Source of the DNA: CALBPI01 sp039821605
Lineage (GTDB): Bacteria; Pseudomonadota; Gammaproteobacteria; Steroidobacterales; Woeseiaceae
DNA length: 64,000 nucleotides
NCBI GenBank assembly: GCA_039821605.1
Contig: JBCBNV010000002.1
Span: 310,001-374,000 of the forward strand
Direction: 5' to 3'
Part shown: piece by piece, positions 1 to 8,606 of the stretch
Layout of the letters: every line of letters begins with the position of its first letter
How positions within the stretch are numbered: position 1 is the stretch's first letter
Position numbers and translations under genes: made by a program
Notes under the pieces: generated by a model
The model's input: the letters and a program-made list of their open reading frames with translations, nothing else
The model's database searches: none
Told to the model about the DNA's origin: nothing

Positions 1-1
1 C

Positions 2-1210
2 GAGGTGATGGAGTCGATGTTGGGCGCCAACGGCTACTTCTGGGAGCGCCGCGGCAACATCGTTTACGTGCGTTCGCGTCAGACGCGTGTCTTCACGATT
101 GACTACATCCGTCTCGTGCGAACGGGCGCAGGCTCGAGCCAGGCCCAGGTCAGCTCCAGCGCGCAGGTCGGCGGTAGCGGCGGCCTGGGTGGGGTTGGCG
201 GTGTCGGTGGCGCGGGCGGCGGTGGCGCCGGCGGTGACGGCGGTGCGGCCGGTGCCATCTCAATCCAGCAGTCCGATACCGTCGATTTCTGGCTCGAACT
301 CGAGGAGCAGCTCGAAAAGCTCGTCTCCGAGGAAGGCCGTCTGGTCGTCAATCGCCTGTCGGGCACGGTACAGGTCACTGATCAGCACCGTCGTGTGCGC
401 GAGATTGGCAGCTTTATCGATGAACTCAACAAGGCGATCTACCGCCAGGTCGATATCGAAGTGAAGATCGTCGAGGTCACGCTCAACGAAGACGAAGCGC
501 TCGGCGTCGACTGGTCGCGACTCGTGACCAACGGTGATGGCGAGTTCGTTAACGGCAATTTGTCGACGATCATCCTGAGCCCTGCCGGGGGTCTGGACGC
601 GTTGCCCGCATCCGGTCGCGTCAGCTTCACGGACATCGACGGTGGCCTCAATCGCATCACGGCGGTTGTGGAAGCGCTGCAGGAACAGGGCAAGGTCGAC
701 ATCGTGTCGCAGCCGCACATCCGCACGCTCAACAACCAGGCGGCACTCATCAAGGTGGGTACGGACAGAACCTTCTTCCGCAAGGAGCAGTCGACGGCTA
801 CGACCACCGCCGGCGCGCAGACGTTTGCCACGGACATTCCGCAGGTCGTGACCGAAGGCATCGTGTTGTCGATCACGCCGCAGGTGTCGGAGTCGGGCTG
901 GATCACGCTGGACGTGTCGCCCGTTATCACGCGCGTGTCGAGCGTGAGTGAAGTACTCGATGACAACGGCAACGTGCAGTCGGCGGCACCCAACCTCGAT
1001 ATCAGCCAGACCTCGTCGCTCGTGCGCGCACGTAGCGGCGAGACGGTGGTGATCGGCGGCCTCATCCAGAGTCAGCAGACAGAGGCGCGCCGTGCCGTGC
1101 CCTTCCTCTCGAAGATCCCGCTGCTGGGTGGACTGTTCCGCTCGAACTACACGATCGAGGCCCGTAAGGAGCTCATCGTCATGCTCACGCCGAGGCTCGT
1201 CAGCTCATAG
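2..1210 (+). CDS. Outer-membrane secretin, MshL/PilQ/GspD type (5' truncated)
   Basis: The reading frame is open to the left edge, so the N-terminal part is missing. The visible 402 codons contain a short N-domain remnant, a glycine-rich low-complexity linker (about residues 52-85), an N1/N3-like alpha-beta domain, and a C-terminal secretin domain. Its end (VIGGLIQ, then VPFLSKIPLLGGLF and a final ELIVMLTPRLV) is the classic secretin signature. Secretins form the outer-membrane ring of type IV pili, MSHA pili or type II secretion. The motif VEVTLNEDEALGVDW favours the MSHA/type IV pilus side, but the partner genes lie outside the window, so the exact system is an inference. Confidence 0.88.
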   Translation, partial: EVMESMLGANGYFWERRGNIVYVRSRQTRVFTIDYIRLVRTGAGSSQAQVSSSAQVGGSGGLGGVGGVGGAGGGGAGGDGGAAGAISIQQSDTVDFWLELEEQLEKLVSEEGRLVVNRLSGTVQVTDQHRRVREIGSFIDELNKAIYRQVDIEVKIVEVTLNEDEALGVDWSRLVTNGDGEFVNGNLSTIILSPAGGLDALPASGRVSFTDIDGGLNRITAVVEALQEQGKVDIVSQPHIRTLNNQAALIKVGTDRTFFRKEQSTATTTAGAQTFATDIPQVVTEGIVLSITPQVSESGWITLDVSPVITRVSSVSEVLDDNGNVQSAAPNLDISQTSSLVRARSGETVVIGGLIQSQQTEARRAVPFLSKIPLLGGLFRSNYTIEARKELIVMLTPRLVSS

Positions 1211-1217
1211 ACAGCGG

Positions 1218-1245
1218 GGCGGTTGCACCGGCTGGTGCACCCGCC
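1218..1245 (+). terminator. Hairpin after the secretin gene, possible terminator
   Basis: Twelve-base arms (1218-1229 and 1234-1245) pair with a single mismatch around a GGCT loop, eight bases after the secretin stop. There is no proper T-run behind it, so it may be a weak terminator or an RNA-stabilising hairpin. Confidence 0.4.
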
Positions 1246-1283
1246 GGTTGTATTGCCGCGCGCACCCGCTGTAGGTTGCCGGC

Positions 1284-2291
1284 ATGACAGCGACCAAGAC
1301 TTATCCAATCTGGATGCTAAGGCTCGTACCCGGCGGACGCTGGGGCCGCTGGTTCGCAGCCGCCATCATCCTGCTCGTCGGGCTCGCCATCTACGCTCCG
1401 GCCGTCTCGATGGTCGCCGAGGATCCCGTGCGCTGGCGAAACTACTTCGCCTGGGCGCCGGCGCTGTTTTTTGTTTGCGCCGTTGCCTACATCGTGCCGA
1501 CGTTTCACTACATCACGGGCCGCACGCACCGCGCGCTCGATCAGCTCGCGCCCTATTTTCGCAGCCGCGATGCGCTGGCCGCTGCGCACGCGAGTATCGA
1601 TCAGCGGTCGGTGTTCTGGTTTGTCCGTGTCGCTCTGTTCTCCATTGCGCTCTGGCTGATCCAAAGCCGACTGCTGGCCGGTAGTTGGGACTACATGTGG
1701 CAGCGTGCGGGCGAAGGCTACGTCGCGATCGTCATGGACTTCGGGTCCTTGCCGGTGTGGTTGACAATGAATACGGCGATGAGCGCGCTCGTACAGAATG
1801 CGCTGACGTTTCGAGGGCTGATGCCAAAGCTTGCGACCAACATTTTTGAACCAAAGAGCTTCATGCCAATAGGTCGCATGGCCGTGACATCGACGCTCGT
1901 GGTGGTCGGTGCGATGGCCTCGTTGTCGATCATGTGGATCGACGGCCCGACCAACTTGTGGACTACGCTGCCCGGGCTGCTGATCTTCGCGCCGCTGCTC
2001 GTGCTGCTGTTGCTGCTGCCCGTTTGGCCATTGCACCGGGAGTTGTTGCGACAACGCATGGAAGCCGTGGCTGCGGCGCAGGCGCAGGTGCAGGCGCATT
2101 GCACGGCGACTGAAGAGGAAGGCGGCCAGCTTGCCCAGGCCTTGTCACTGCGTCGCGAGGTGTCGCGCCTGCCCGTGTGGCCCTTCGATGTCGGTGCTGT
2201 GACGCGATTCGTGAGCTACGCCGTGATCGTACCGCTGACCTGGGCTGGCGCGGCGCTCATCGAGATGCTCGTGAACACACTGCTCGAATGA
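1284..2291 (+). CDS. Uncharacterised polytopic membrane protein
   Basis: A 335-residue protein that I do not recognise. About six hydrophobic segments are visible, near residues 22-42, 54-75, 110-128, 200-220, 228-250 and 311-333. A charged, Ala/Gln-rich stretch at about 255-300 between the fifth and sixth segments is probably a cytoplasmic helical loop. The ATG lies 73 bases after the secretin stop with only a weak ribosome site, so it may or may not be co-transcribed with the secretin. No catalytic motif is visible and no function is proposed. The frame is intact, and codon choice matches its neighbours. Confidence 0.75.
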   Translation: MTATKTYPIWMLRLVPGGRWGRWFAAAIILLVGLAIYAPAVSMVAEDPVRWRNYFAWAPALFFVCAVAYIVPTFHYITGRTHRALDQLAPYFRSRDALAAAHASIDQRSVFWFVRVALFSIALWLIQSRLLAGSWDYMWQRAGEGYVAIVMDFGSLPVWLTMNTAMSALVQNALTFRGLMPKLATNIFEPKSFMPIGRMAVTSTLVVVGAMASLSIMWIDGPTNLWTTLPGLLIFAPLLVLLLLLPVWPLHRELLRQRMEAVAAAQAQVQAHCTATEEEGGQLAQALSLRREVSRLPVWPFDVGAVTRFVSYAVIVPLTWAGAALIEMLVNTLLE

Positions 2292-2332
2292 CGTTTGAGC
2301 CTACAAAAAAAGGCTAAACCTGATCGCCGAGC

Positions 2333-2355
2333 CGCCGCTATGAGGGGTAGCGGCG
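2333..2355 (+). other. Perfect 8-bp hairpin in the leader of the next gene
   Basis: CGCCGCTA (2333-2340) and TAGCGGCG (2348-2355) pair around a 7-base loop TGAGGGG. The hairpin lies 43 bases before the start of the 461-residue protein. There is no T-run, so a leader structure fits better than a terminator. Confidence 0.4.
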
Positions 2356-2398
2356 CATGACATAACGCGCCTACAAATACCTTCCAGGAGCGCAAGTC

Positions 2399-3784
2399 AT
2401 GGAAATCGCAGATATTTCACAGTCCGTCTCCGTCAAGACGGCCCGTCGCGCCCAGCTTTCGAGCTCGAGCGTCTTGGCCTCGCCCAAGAACGAAGCCCCC
2501 GTTGCCGAAAACACCATCCGTGCACTCGATGCGCTGCGCACCGAGCTGCGTGGTGCCTTGCAGGCCCGCTTTTCGACAGGCTACGGCGCACCCGCATCCG
2601 CCTTCTCGGCGTTCGCGCCCGAAGTCGGCGTCGACACCGTCGGCGACGAAACGGTCGCCGCCGCCAAGCAGGTCGCAGAGAGTGCGCCGGGCCGCGCCGA
2701 GACGTTCCTCGTCGCCTTTCGCGCCACCGTGGCGCGCGCCTTCGAGGCCGTCCGCCAGAATTTCGCGGGTCGCGAAGACGTGGGTGACATCGATGCCGTC
2801 GAGCAGGTGGTCAACCGCGGTATCCAGGGTCTGACCCGCGATACCGCCGACCAGACCGAGTCTGCAACGCGTGTACTCGAGGTCGACTCAAAGGTGCGCG
2901 AGGCCTCGACGATCCGCATCCGCACGCAGGAGGGCGATACCGTCAAGATTCGCCTGCGCAACGTCGAACAGTTTTCGGCCACGGATACGAGCCGATCGGG
3001 CCCCGACGGCACGGCGACGAGCACGCGTGTCGATGCGTCCCAGTCGCGTCGCGTGAGCTTTAGCGTTGAAGGCGACATCAACAGCGACGAGCGCGCTGCC
3101 ATCGAGGACGTTCTGGCGCAGGCCTCCGAGATAGCCGACGAGTTTTTTGGCGGTGACCTCGCGGCGGCATTCGAGAACGCGGCCGAGTTCGAGTTCGACA
3201 GCGAGCAGCTGCAGCGCGTGAACCTGCGCTTCCGTGTCCAGGAGGAGCGCAGCGTGCGCTTCGCCGAGGAGGTCGTCACGAGCCCCGCGGAGCGCCTCGA
3301 TGACACGGCCCCAGGTCCCGTGAAGATCCCGGTGCCGTCGATCGCCGATCTGGGTCCCATCATCAATCGTCCGGCGCCTGTGGGTCCCGCGATTCCGTTT
3401 GTCCCGGCTCAGCCCGAGTCCGCTGACATCCAACCGATCAAGGCCGAGCCCGTGGTCGATAACGTGGCCGAGGCGGCACCGGTTGTTGAAGCCGCACCCG
3501 AGCCGGCCGTCGAGAAGGCGCCCGTCAACACGGACGCACTCAACGGCTTTTTCGCGTTCGTGTCCAATTTCCTGAGTGAAACGACAACGGCGTTCCAGGT
3601 GGCCGGTGAGTCGAGCAAATTCTTCTTCAGCGAGTCGTTCAAGCTGACGCTGCTGCGTGAGACATTTGTGGCGGCTGCGCCCGAGTCGCAGGAAACTGCA
3701 GCCGAGACGGCAGCAGGTATCGTCGACAAGCTGCTGGAGGTCGATGCCACTGCCGCCCAGGCTGAGGTCGAAGACAACGAATGA
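2399..3784 (+). CDS. Uncharacterised protein with an acidic, Ala/Pro-rich C-terminal region
   Basis: A 461-residue soluble-looking protein that I cannot name. The ATG has a good ribosome site (AGGAG, 8 bases upstream). The N-terminal part resembles a helical domain (residues 40-150). A beta-rich then helical core (about 170-285) contains the pattern SVEGDINSDE..AIEDVLAQ...ADEFFGGD followed by an FDS...VNLRF segment. I associate this arrangement with a family of uncharacterised gammaproteobacterial proteins, but only from memory. A Pro/Val/Glu-rich linker follows (300-375), then a short conserved-looking amphipathic tail (about 380-430) with FVSNFLSET and KFFFSESF. No signal peptide or transmembrane helix is seen. 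The gene stands alone and ends in a strong hairpin. Confidence 0.75.
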   Translation: MEIADISQSVSVKTARRAQLSSSSVLASPKNEAPVAENTIRALDALRTELRGALQARFSTGYGAPASAFSAFAPEVGVDTVGDETVAAAKQVAESAPGRAETFLVAFRATVARAFEAVRQNFAGREDVGDIDAVEQVVNRGIQGLTRDTADQTESATRVLEVDSKVREASTIRIRTQEGDTVKIRLRNVEQFSATDTSRSGPDGTATSTRVDASQSRRVSFSVEGDINSDERAAIEDVLAQASEIADEFFGGDLAAAFENAAEFEFDSEQLQRVNLRFRVQEERSVRFAEEVVTSPAERLDDTAPGPVKIPVPSIADLGPIINRPAPVGPAIPFVPAQPESADIQPIKAEPVVDNVAEAAPVVEAAPEPAVEKAPVNTDALNGFFAFVSNFLSETTTAFQVAGESSKFFFSESFKLTLLRETFVAAAPESQETAAETAAGIVDKLLEVDATAAQAEVEDNE

Positions 3785-3793
3785 GGCCTGACG

Positions 3794-3823
3794 CAGGCAA
3801 CCCCGCCGCAGCGGGGTTGCCTG
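3794..3823. terminator. Perfect 13-bp hairpin between convergent genes
   Basis: Arms 3794-3806 and 3811-3823 are perfectly complementary with a CGCA loop. It lies between the stop of the 461-residue protein and the stop of the convergent haloperoxidase. The following sequence is only moderately T-rich. It probably terminates the plus-strand gene and may act in both directions. Confidence 0.65.
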
Positions 3824-3861
3824 GTCTGGCTTGTCGGCAAACGACTGCCGGCACTGCGGTA

Positions 3862-5613
3862 CTAAGTCGGCGTGACGTGACCATTGCGAATGCGAATCCG
3901 CGTACCGTCGAAGCGCGTCAGTGTGAACCCTTCGAAGTCCGCCTCATTGAGGGTGCGTGACTTGTCCTGGAGCAGCGCGATGGCTTGCTGTTCGCCCACC
4001 ACGAGTCCCTCGACGCCGTCCTGGCGGTAGTGCACGCCAGCGGCATCGCGACCGATGGCCACGTTGTTGGCCACCTTGTTGAGCTCGCCACCCACCGTGA
4101 GATCCGGCCCCGTGTAGGGCAGCAGGGACGTCCCGTCGTCATTGCAGACGACGGGATTCGGAATCACGTAGTCCTCGTTGAAGAACGCCTTGAGCACGGT
4201 GACGCAGGCGCCCGCGACGGTTGCGTGTCCGGCCGGGTAGGACGGGTGCGTCGGTGAACCCTCGGTGTAAGCCTGCGGCAGGAAGTAGGTGCCGTTGCGG
4301 CTGCGGGCGAGGTTGACGGCTGCGCAGTTCAGGATGTCGTCGTTGAGCTCGTAGTGGCGCTGGCCTGTCATGTGGAAGTGCACGCGACCGCCGTAGGCTT
4401 CGGGCCGCAGCAGGCGGTGCACACGCCACTTCTGGAACCAGGCGCCGCTGAGCGCGAGGTTGCCGGCGGTGCTCACGAGATCGATGACGAACGGGCCACC
4501 CAGGCTCGTAAAGGATCCCTGATTGCCGATCGAGCTCGTGTACGGGTTGCCCGGGTCAATAGCGGTGCCGCCGTAACCGAGCAGAATGAGTGCCGCGTTC
4601 AAATAGGCCTGGTAGAGCACGTCGCGGTGCACGTATTCCGACAGTGCGCGGTTGTCATTGATGTAGCGTTTCGGACCGAACACGAGCGTCTCGGCCGGTG
4701 CACCGCCGCGTTGCACGTTAAGCCAGTTGGCCGCGTCCGTCATGAAGTCGACGCCGGGCAATCCGGCCTCGTAGCGCTGCACCACGTCGACGGGACCAAA
4801 GCTGAAGTCTTGCCAGAGAAACTGGCTGATGTAGGGCCCGATGAGGTCGCCGGGCGTTTCGCCGCGAAACAGCGTGCCCGCAGTCAACGCGCCGCCGATA
4901 CTCGGGCCCGGTGTGGCGGAGAAGTTGTTGAGGTCGGCGACGGCCGCAGCGATGGTCGGGTCGCTGTCGTAGCGGCTGAACGGGACATCGCGCGTCAGCG
5001 CCTGCCAATAGACTTCGCCTTGTTCGCCCGCGAGCCTGGCGCTGCGGAAGCGGTGCGACGGCGGCATGCGCGTGGCGTGGCTGTCGAGGCCCGCGACTTC
5101 GTAGCGAAATGCGCCCTGCGGGTTGGCCAGTCGCCGCGCGGCACCGGGGTCGAGGGGGATGGCGTCGAAGTCGGCCTTTCTGCCGCGGCGCATGGCGCGG
5201 CGCAACGCGCGGAATGCCGACGGCTGCACCTCACCGTACTGATTGCTGGGCAGCGTCTTGGTGAAACTCGCGTAGAAGCGCTGATCCGAGTAGCGCTGCT
5301 CGTCATTGTTGTCGCGCTGCACGCCGCCAGTGAGCGTTTCGAGGAAGTGCTGCTGGGCGGCTTGGATGCGCAGGTCGCGCGCGGCACGCACACGACGATC
5401 GGGACCATTGGGGACGTCGACGGACGGGTCGATGTCGAGGGGGCGGAAATCGTCGGCCTGCGCGGCGCCGGCTGCGAGACCACCCGTGGCGGCACCGGCC
5501 ACGGCGGCCCCCATCTTCAGGAAATTGCGGCGTGAGGTTGCAGTGCCTGAGTCATTGCAGTGCGGGTTATCCGTGCTGGCGGTCTGGTCGACGGTGTTGT
5601 CACTTGGCTTCAT
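3862..5613 (-). CDS. Vanadium-dependent haloperoxidase / PAP2-superfamily protein, Tat-exported
   Basis: A 583-residue protein with a twin-arginine signal near residues 28-55 (SRRNFLKMG followed by an Ala/Gly-rich stretch), so export to the periplasm as a folded enzyme is likely. The C-terminal half carries the vanadate/phosphate-binding set of the vanadium haloperoxidase-PAP2 superfamily: a Lys/Arg-Pro segment (KWRVHRLLRP), YPAGH with His at about 463, and GRDAAGVHYRQD with His at about 528 and Asp at 532. Family members oxidise halides with peroxide, or act as phosphatases; the long N-terminal region fits the bacterial haloperoxidase-like group. The substrate cannot be read from the sequence. 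The gene is monocistronic and divergent from hldE. Confidence 0.85.
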   Translation of the reverse strand: MKPSDNTVDQTASTDNPHCNDSGTATSRRNFLKMGAAVAGAATGGLAAGAAQADDFRPLDIDPSVDVPNGPDRRVRAARDLRIQAAQQHFLETLTGGVQRDNNDEQRYSDQRFYASFTKTLPSNQYGEVQPSAFRALRRAMRRGRKADFDAIPLDPGAARRLANPQGAFRYEVAGLDSHATRMPPSHRFRSARLAGEQGEVYWQALTRDVPFSRYDSDPTIAAAVADLNNFSATPGPSIGGALTAGTLFRGETPGDLIGPYISQFLWQDFSFGPVDVVQRYEAGLPGVDFMTDAANWLNVQRGGAPAETLVFGPKRYINDNRALSEYVHRDVLYQAYLNAALILLGYGGTAIDPGNPYTSSIGNQGSFTSLGGPFVIDLVSTAGNLALSGAWFQKWRVHRLLRPEAYGGRVHFHMTGQRHYELNDDILNCAAVNLARSRNGTYFLPQAYTEGSPTHPSYPAGHATVAGACVTVLKAFFNEDYVIPNPVVCNDDGTSLLPYTGPDLTVGGELNKVANNVAIGRDAAGVHYRQDGVEGLVVGEQQAIALLQDKSRTLNEADFEGFTLTRFDGTRIRIRNGHVTPT

Positions 5614-5850
5614 GAGTGGTTCATCCCTGCTTGTTGGTGTTGCGATTCGTTACGAGCCCCTTCACACCGACAAACCCGATGCCGCCACTAGCCTACTGTC
5701 GGCTGCGTGGCCGTCGTCCCACGGTCGCGGTGTCGGACACCCCTATCGTCACCGTCATGCGTGCACCTTGCGCGCGGCGTTTGGCCACCGTTGATCCAGT
5801 TTCGAGCGCCGTTGCGGTACATTAGTCAAAATCACTTGCCGTACCTGTCA

Positions 5851-7278
5851 ATGACCCTGACCATCCCCGACTTTTCGAGCGCGCGTGTGCTTGTCGCAGG
5901 CGACGTCATGCTGGACCAGTACTGGTTCGGTGCAACGGGGCGAATCTCGCCCGAAGCACCCGTACCCGTTGTTCATGTCGATCGCGACGAAGAGCGCCCG
6001 GGTGGCGCCGCCAACGTTGCCGTGAACCTGGCCATGCTCGGTTGTGGGACCGGGCTTGTGGGCATCGCCGGTGAGGACGCCGCTGCAGAGCGGCTGTCTG
6101 CCACGCTCAGTGAGCGCGGCATCGACACGGCGCTCACCCGTGACCCCGGCCGTCCCACGACCACCAAGCTTCGAGTGCTCTCGCGCAACCAGCAGCTCAT
6201 CCGGCTCGACCGCGAAGAGACGCCCGCGACGGCTGTGTCACTGGGGCCTGCGTTGTCGGCACGACTTGACGACGCCGACGTGGTGATCCTCTCGGACTAC
6301 GGCAAGGGCGCCTTGCGCGATGTACCCGCCCTGATCTCGGCCTGTCGCGATGCGGGATTGCCCGTGCTCGTCGACCCCAAGGGCCACGACTTTGCGCGCT
6401 ACGCGGGGGCCACGGTGATCACCCCGAACGAGTCAGAATTTCGCGCCGCGGCCGGTGACTGGCGCGACGATGCGGGGCTCGTCTCCCGGGCCGAGCAGAT
6501 GATCGACGCACTCCATCTGGGCGCGCTGCTCATCACACGCAGCGAGCGCGGCATGCTGCTCGTGCGCGCCGACGCGGAACCCTTCTTCCTCTCGACCGAG
6601 GCGCGCGAGGTCTACGACGTCACGGGCGCCGGCGACACCGTGATCGCCACACTGGCCGCAGGGCTCGCGGCCGGCCAGGACATGACTGACGCTGTGGCGC
6701 TGGCCAACCTGGCCGCAGGGCGCGTCGTCGGCAAGATTGGTGTGGCCGGGGTCACGCCCTCGGAACTGCGCGTGGCGCTGCACCGTCGTGGCAAGGGCGG
6801 ACGCGAGCCCGTCGACGCCGACGCCCTCGCGGCGCTCGTCGCGGAAGCACAGCTGGCGGGCGAGCGTGTGGTCATGACCAACGGCTGTTTCGATGTGCTG
6901 CACGCGGGCCATGTCGCCTATCTTGAGGAGGCGAAGTCACTGGGCGATCGCCTCATTGTCGCCGTCAACGACGATGCATCGGTGACGCGGCTCAAGGGGG
7001 CGGGGCGCCCGATCAATTCGCTTGAAGACCGTATGCTCGTGTTGTCTGGCCTGGCGGCCGTGGACTGGGTTGTCCCGTTCTCCGAAGACACGCCCGCAGC
7101 ACTCATCGGCCACGTGCTGCCCGACGTGCTCGTCAAAGGTGGCGACTACGCCGTCGCCGACATCGCGGGTGGCGAGGCCGTGATCGCCAACGGTGGTGAG
7201 GTGCGCGTGCTGGCGTTTCGCCCGGGGCGCTCTTCGACCAACATTATCGAGCGCATGCGTGCGGCCGAGGGCAACTGA
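5851..7278 (+). CDS. hldE: Bifunctional heptose-7-phosphate kinase / heptose-1-phosphate adenylyltransferase
   Basis: This 475-residue enzyme performs two steps of ADP-L-glycero-D-manno-heptose synthesis for the LPS inner core. The N-terminal PfkB-type kinase domain (1-315) shows GGAANVAVN at 51-59 and the catalytic DVTGAGDT at 256-263. The C-terminal nucleotidyltransferase domain (335-475) begins with TNGCFDVLHAGH, giving the HxGH signature at 351-354. I start it at the ATG followed by TLTIPDF; an upstream in-frame extension has no homology-like sequence. waaA follows after 6 bases, so the two are probably one LPS-core operon. gmhA, which supplies the preceding step, is at 52.8 kb. Confidence 0.96.
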   Translation: MTLTIPDFSSARVLVAGDVMLDQYWFGATGRISPEAPVPVVHVDRDEERPGGAANVAVNLAMLGCGTGLVGIAGEDAAAERLSATLSERGIDTALTRDPGRPTTTKLRVLSRNQQLIRLDREETPATAVSLGPALSARLDDADVVILSDYGKGALRDVPALISACRDAGLPVLVDPKGHDFARYAGATVITPNESEFRAAAGDWRDDAGLVSRAEQMIDALHLGALLITRSERGMLLVRADAEPFFLSTEAREVYDVTGAGDTVIATLAAGLAAGQDMTDAVALANLAAGRVVGKIGVAGVTPSELRVALHRRGKGGREPVDADALAALVAEAQLAGERVVMTNGCFDVLHAGHVAYLEEAKSLGDRLIVAVNDDASVTRLKGAGRPINSLEDRMLVLSGLAAVDWVVPFSEDTPAALIGHVLPDVLVKGGDYAVADIAGGEAVIANGGEVRVLAFRPGRSSTNIIERMRAAEGN

Positions 7279-7284
7279 GCGCGC

Positions 7285-8577
7285 ATGATGCGCTTGTTCT
7301 ACAACGTGCTCGTCTTTCTCGGCTTACCGCTGGCGGCCGTGTACTGGGGCTGGCGTGCGCTGCTGGATTCGCGGTTTCGCGGCCGCTGGTATCAGCGTTT
7401 CGGCTTCGGCTACCCGAAGCGCGATGCCTCTGCGCGCCAGATCTGGATCCACGCCGTGTCCGTGGGCGAAGTCCAGGCTGCAGCGCCGCTCGTGCGCGCC
7501 TTGCAGGAGGCAGTACCCGATGCGCGCGTGCTGATCACGACCGTGACGCCGACGGGCGGCGATCGGGTACGCCTGTTGTTTAAGGACGGTGTCGATCACG
7601 CCTACGCACCCTATGACATTCGGCCGGCGGTCCGACGGTTCTACGACCTGGTGCGACCCGACCTCGCGATCATCATTGAGACGGAACTCTGGCCGAATCT
7701 CTATCACGCCGCCGGCGTGCGCGGGATTCCGCTCGTGCTTGCGAGTGCGCGCATCTCACCACGTTCGATGCCGCGCTACCGCCGACTGGTCGGGCTGTTC
7801 CGCGACGCCTTGTCGAACGGCATCATCATTGCCGCGCAGAGTGAAGTGGATCGACAGCGATTCGTCGAGCTGGGGGCGCCCGAATCGCGCACGTTCGTCA
7901 GCGGCAACATCAAGTTCGACCACCGGCTCGATGAGGGCGTGACACAGGCGGGCGCCGAACTCCGTGCTTCGAGCTTTCCGGGGCGCCCCGTTTGGGTCGC
8001 CGCGAGTACGCACGCCGGCGAAGAGGAGGTGCTCGTTGACGCCCACCTTCGCCTGCGCCAGCGTTGGCCCGATGCGCTGCTGGTGCTGATTCCGCGCCAC
8101 CCGGGGCGCTTCGATGACGCCGCCGGCCTGCTCGACGAGCGGCATGTGAGCTATGTGCGCCGAACGGATGCCGTGCCGGTACCCGCTGAGGCTGCCGTGT
8201 TGCTCGGTGACACGATGGGCGAGGTCAATCTGTTTTACGCGGCTGGCGATGTCGCGTTCGTGGGCGGCAGCCTCGTGCCCGTCGGCGGGCACAATCTGCT
8301 CGAGCCGGCGGCGCTGTCGCTACCGATCCTGGTGGGACCGCACCTGTTCAACAGCGAGGACATCGCGGGCATGTTCACGGAGTGCGGTGCGGCCGAGGTT
8401 GTGACCGACGCAGGCGAGATCGTGAACGCTGTGGACAGCCTGTTTCGCCGCGAACACCTGCGCGAGACGATGGGCGGAAAGGCTCGCGCGCTGGTCAGCG
8501 ACAACCGTGGTGCGGTCGACCGGCTGCTGGAGCGGCTCGAGCCACTACTCGAAGAGAGCGCACCGCGCACCGCCTGA
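7285..8577 (+). CDS. waaA: 3-deoxy-D-manno-octulosonic acid (Kdo) transferase
   Basis: A 430-residue inner-membrane glycosyltransferase that adds Kdo from CMP-Kdo to lipid A precursors. It has an N-terminal membrane anchor (about 4-22). The GT-B fold is marked by WIHAVSVGEV early on, ETELWPN in the middle, and the family signature GGSLVPVGGHNLLEPAA near residue 335. The start is the first of two adjacent ATG codons, 6 bases after hldE, which suggests translational coupling. Its donor pathway enzymes kdsC and kdsD are also in this window (43.3-44.8 kb). It converges on tolC with 29 bases between the stops. Confidence 0.96.
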   Translation: MMRLFYNVLVFLGLPLAAVYWGWRALLDSRFRGRWYQRFGFGYPKRDASARQIWIHAVSVGEVQAAAPLVRALQEAVPDARVLITTVTPTGGDRVRLLFKDGVDHAYAPYDIRPAVRRFYDLVRPDLAIIIETELWPNLYHAAGVRGIPLVLASARISPRSMPRYRRLVGLFRDALSNGIIIAAQSEVDRQRFVELGAPESRTFVSGNIKFDHRLDEGVTQAGAELRASSFPGRPVWVAASTHAGEEEVLVDAHLRLRQRWPDALLVLIPRHPGRFDDAAGLLDERHVSYVRRTDAVPVPAEAAVLLGDTMGEVNLFYAAGDVAFVGGSLVPVGGHNLLEPAALSLPILVGPHLFNSEDIAGMFTECGAAEVVTDAGEIVNAVDSLFRREHLRETMGGKARALVSDNRGAVDRLLERLEPLLEESAPRTA

Positions 8578-8606
8578 CGGCTGCGGCAAAGGGCGGCGTG
8601 ACCGAA

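Noticed and set aside
5707..5850. N-terminal extension of hldE
   Set aside because: The extra 48 codons are not family-like and lie in the divergent promoter region; the ATG at 5851 gives the standard HldE start.
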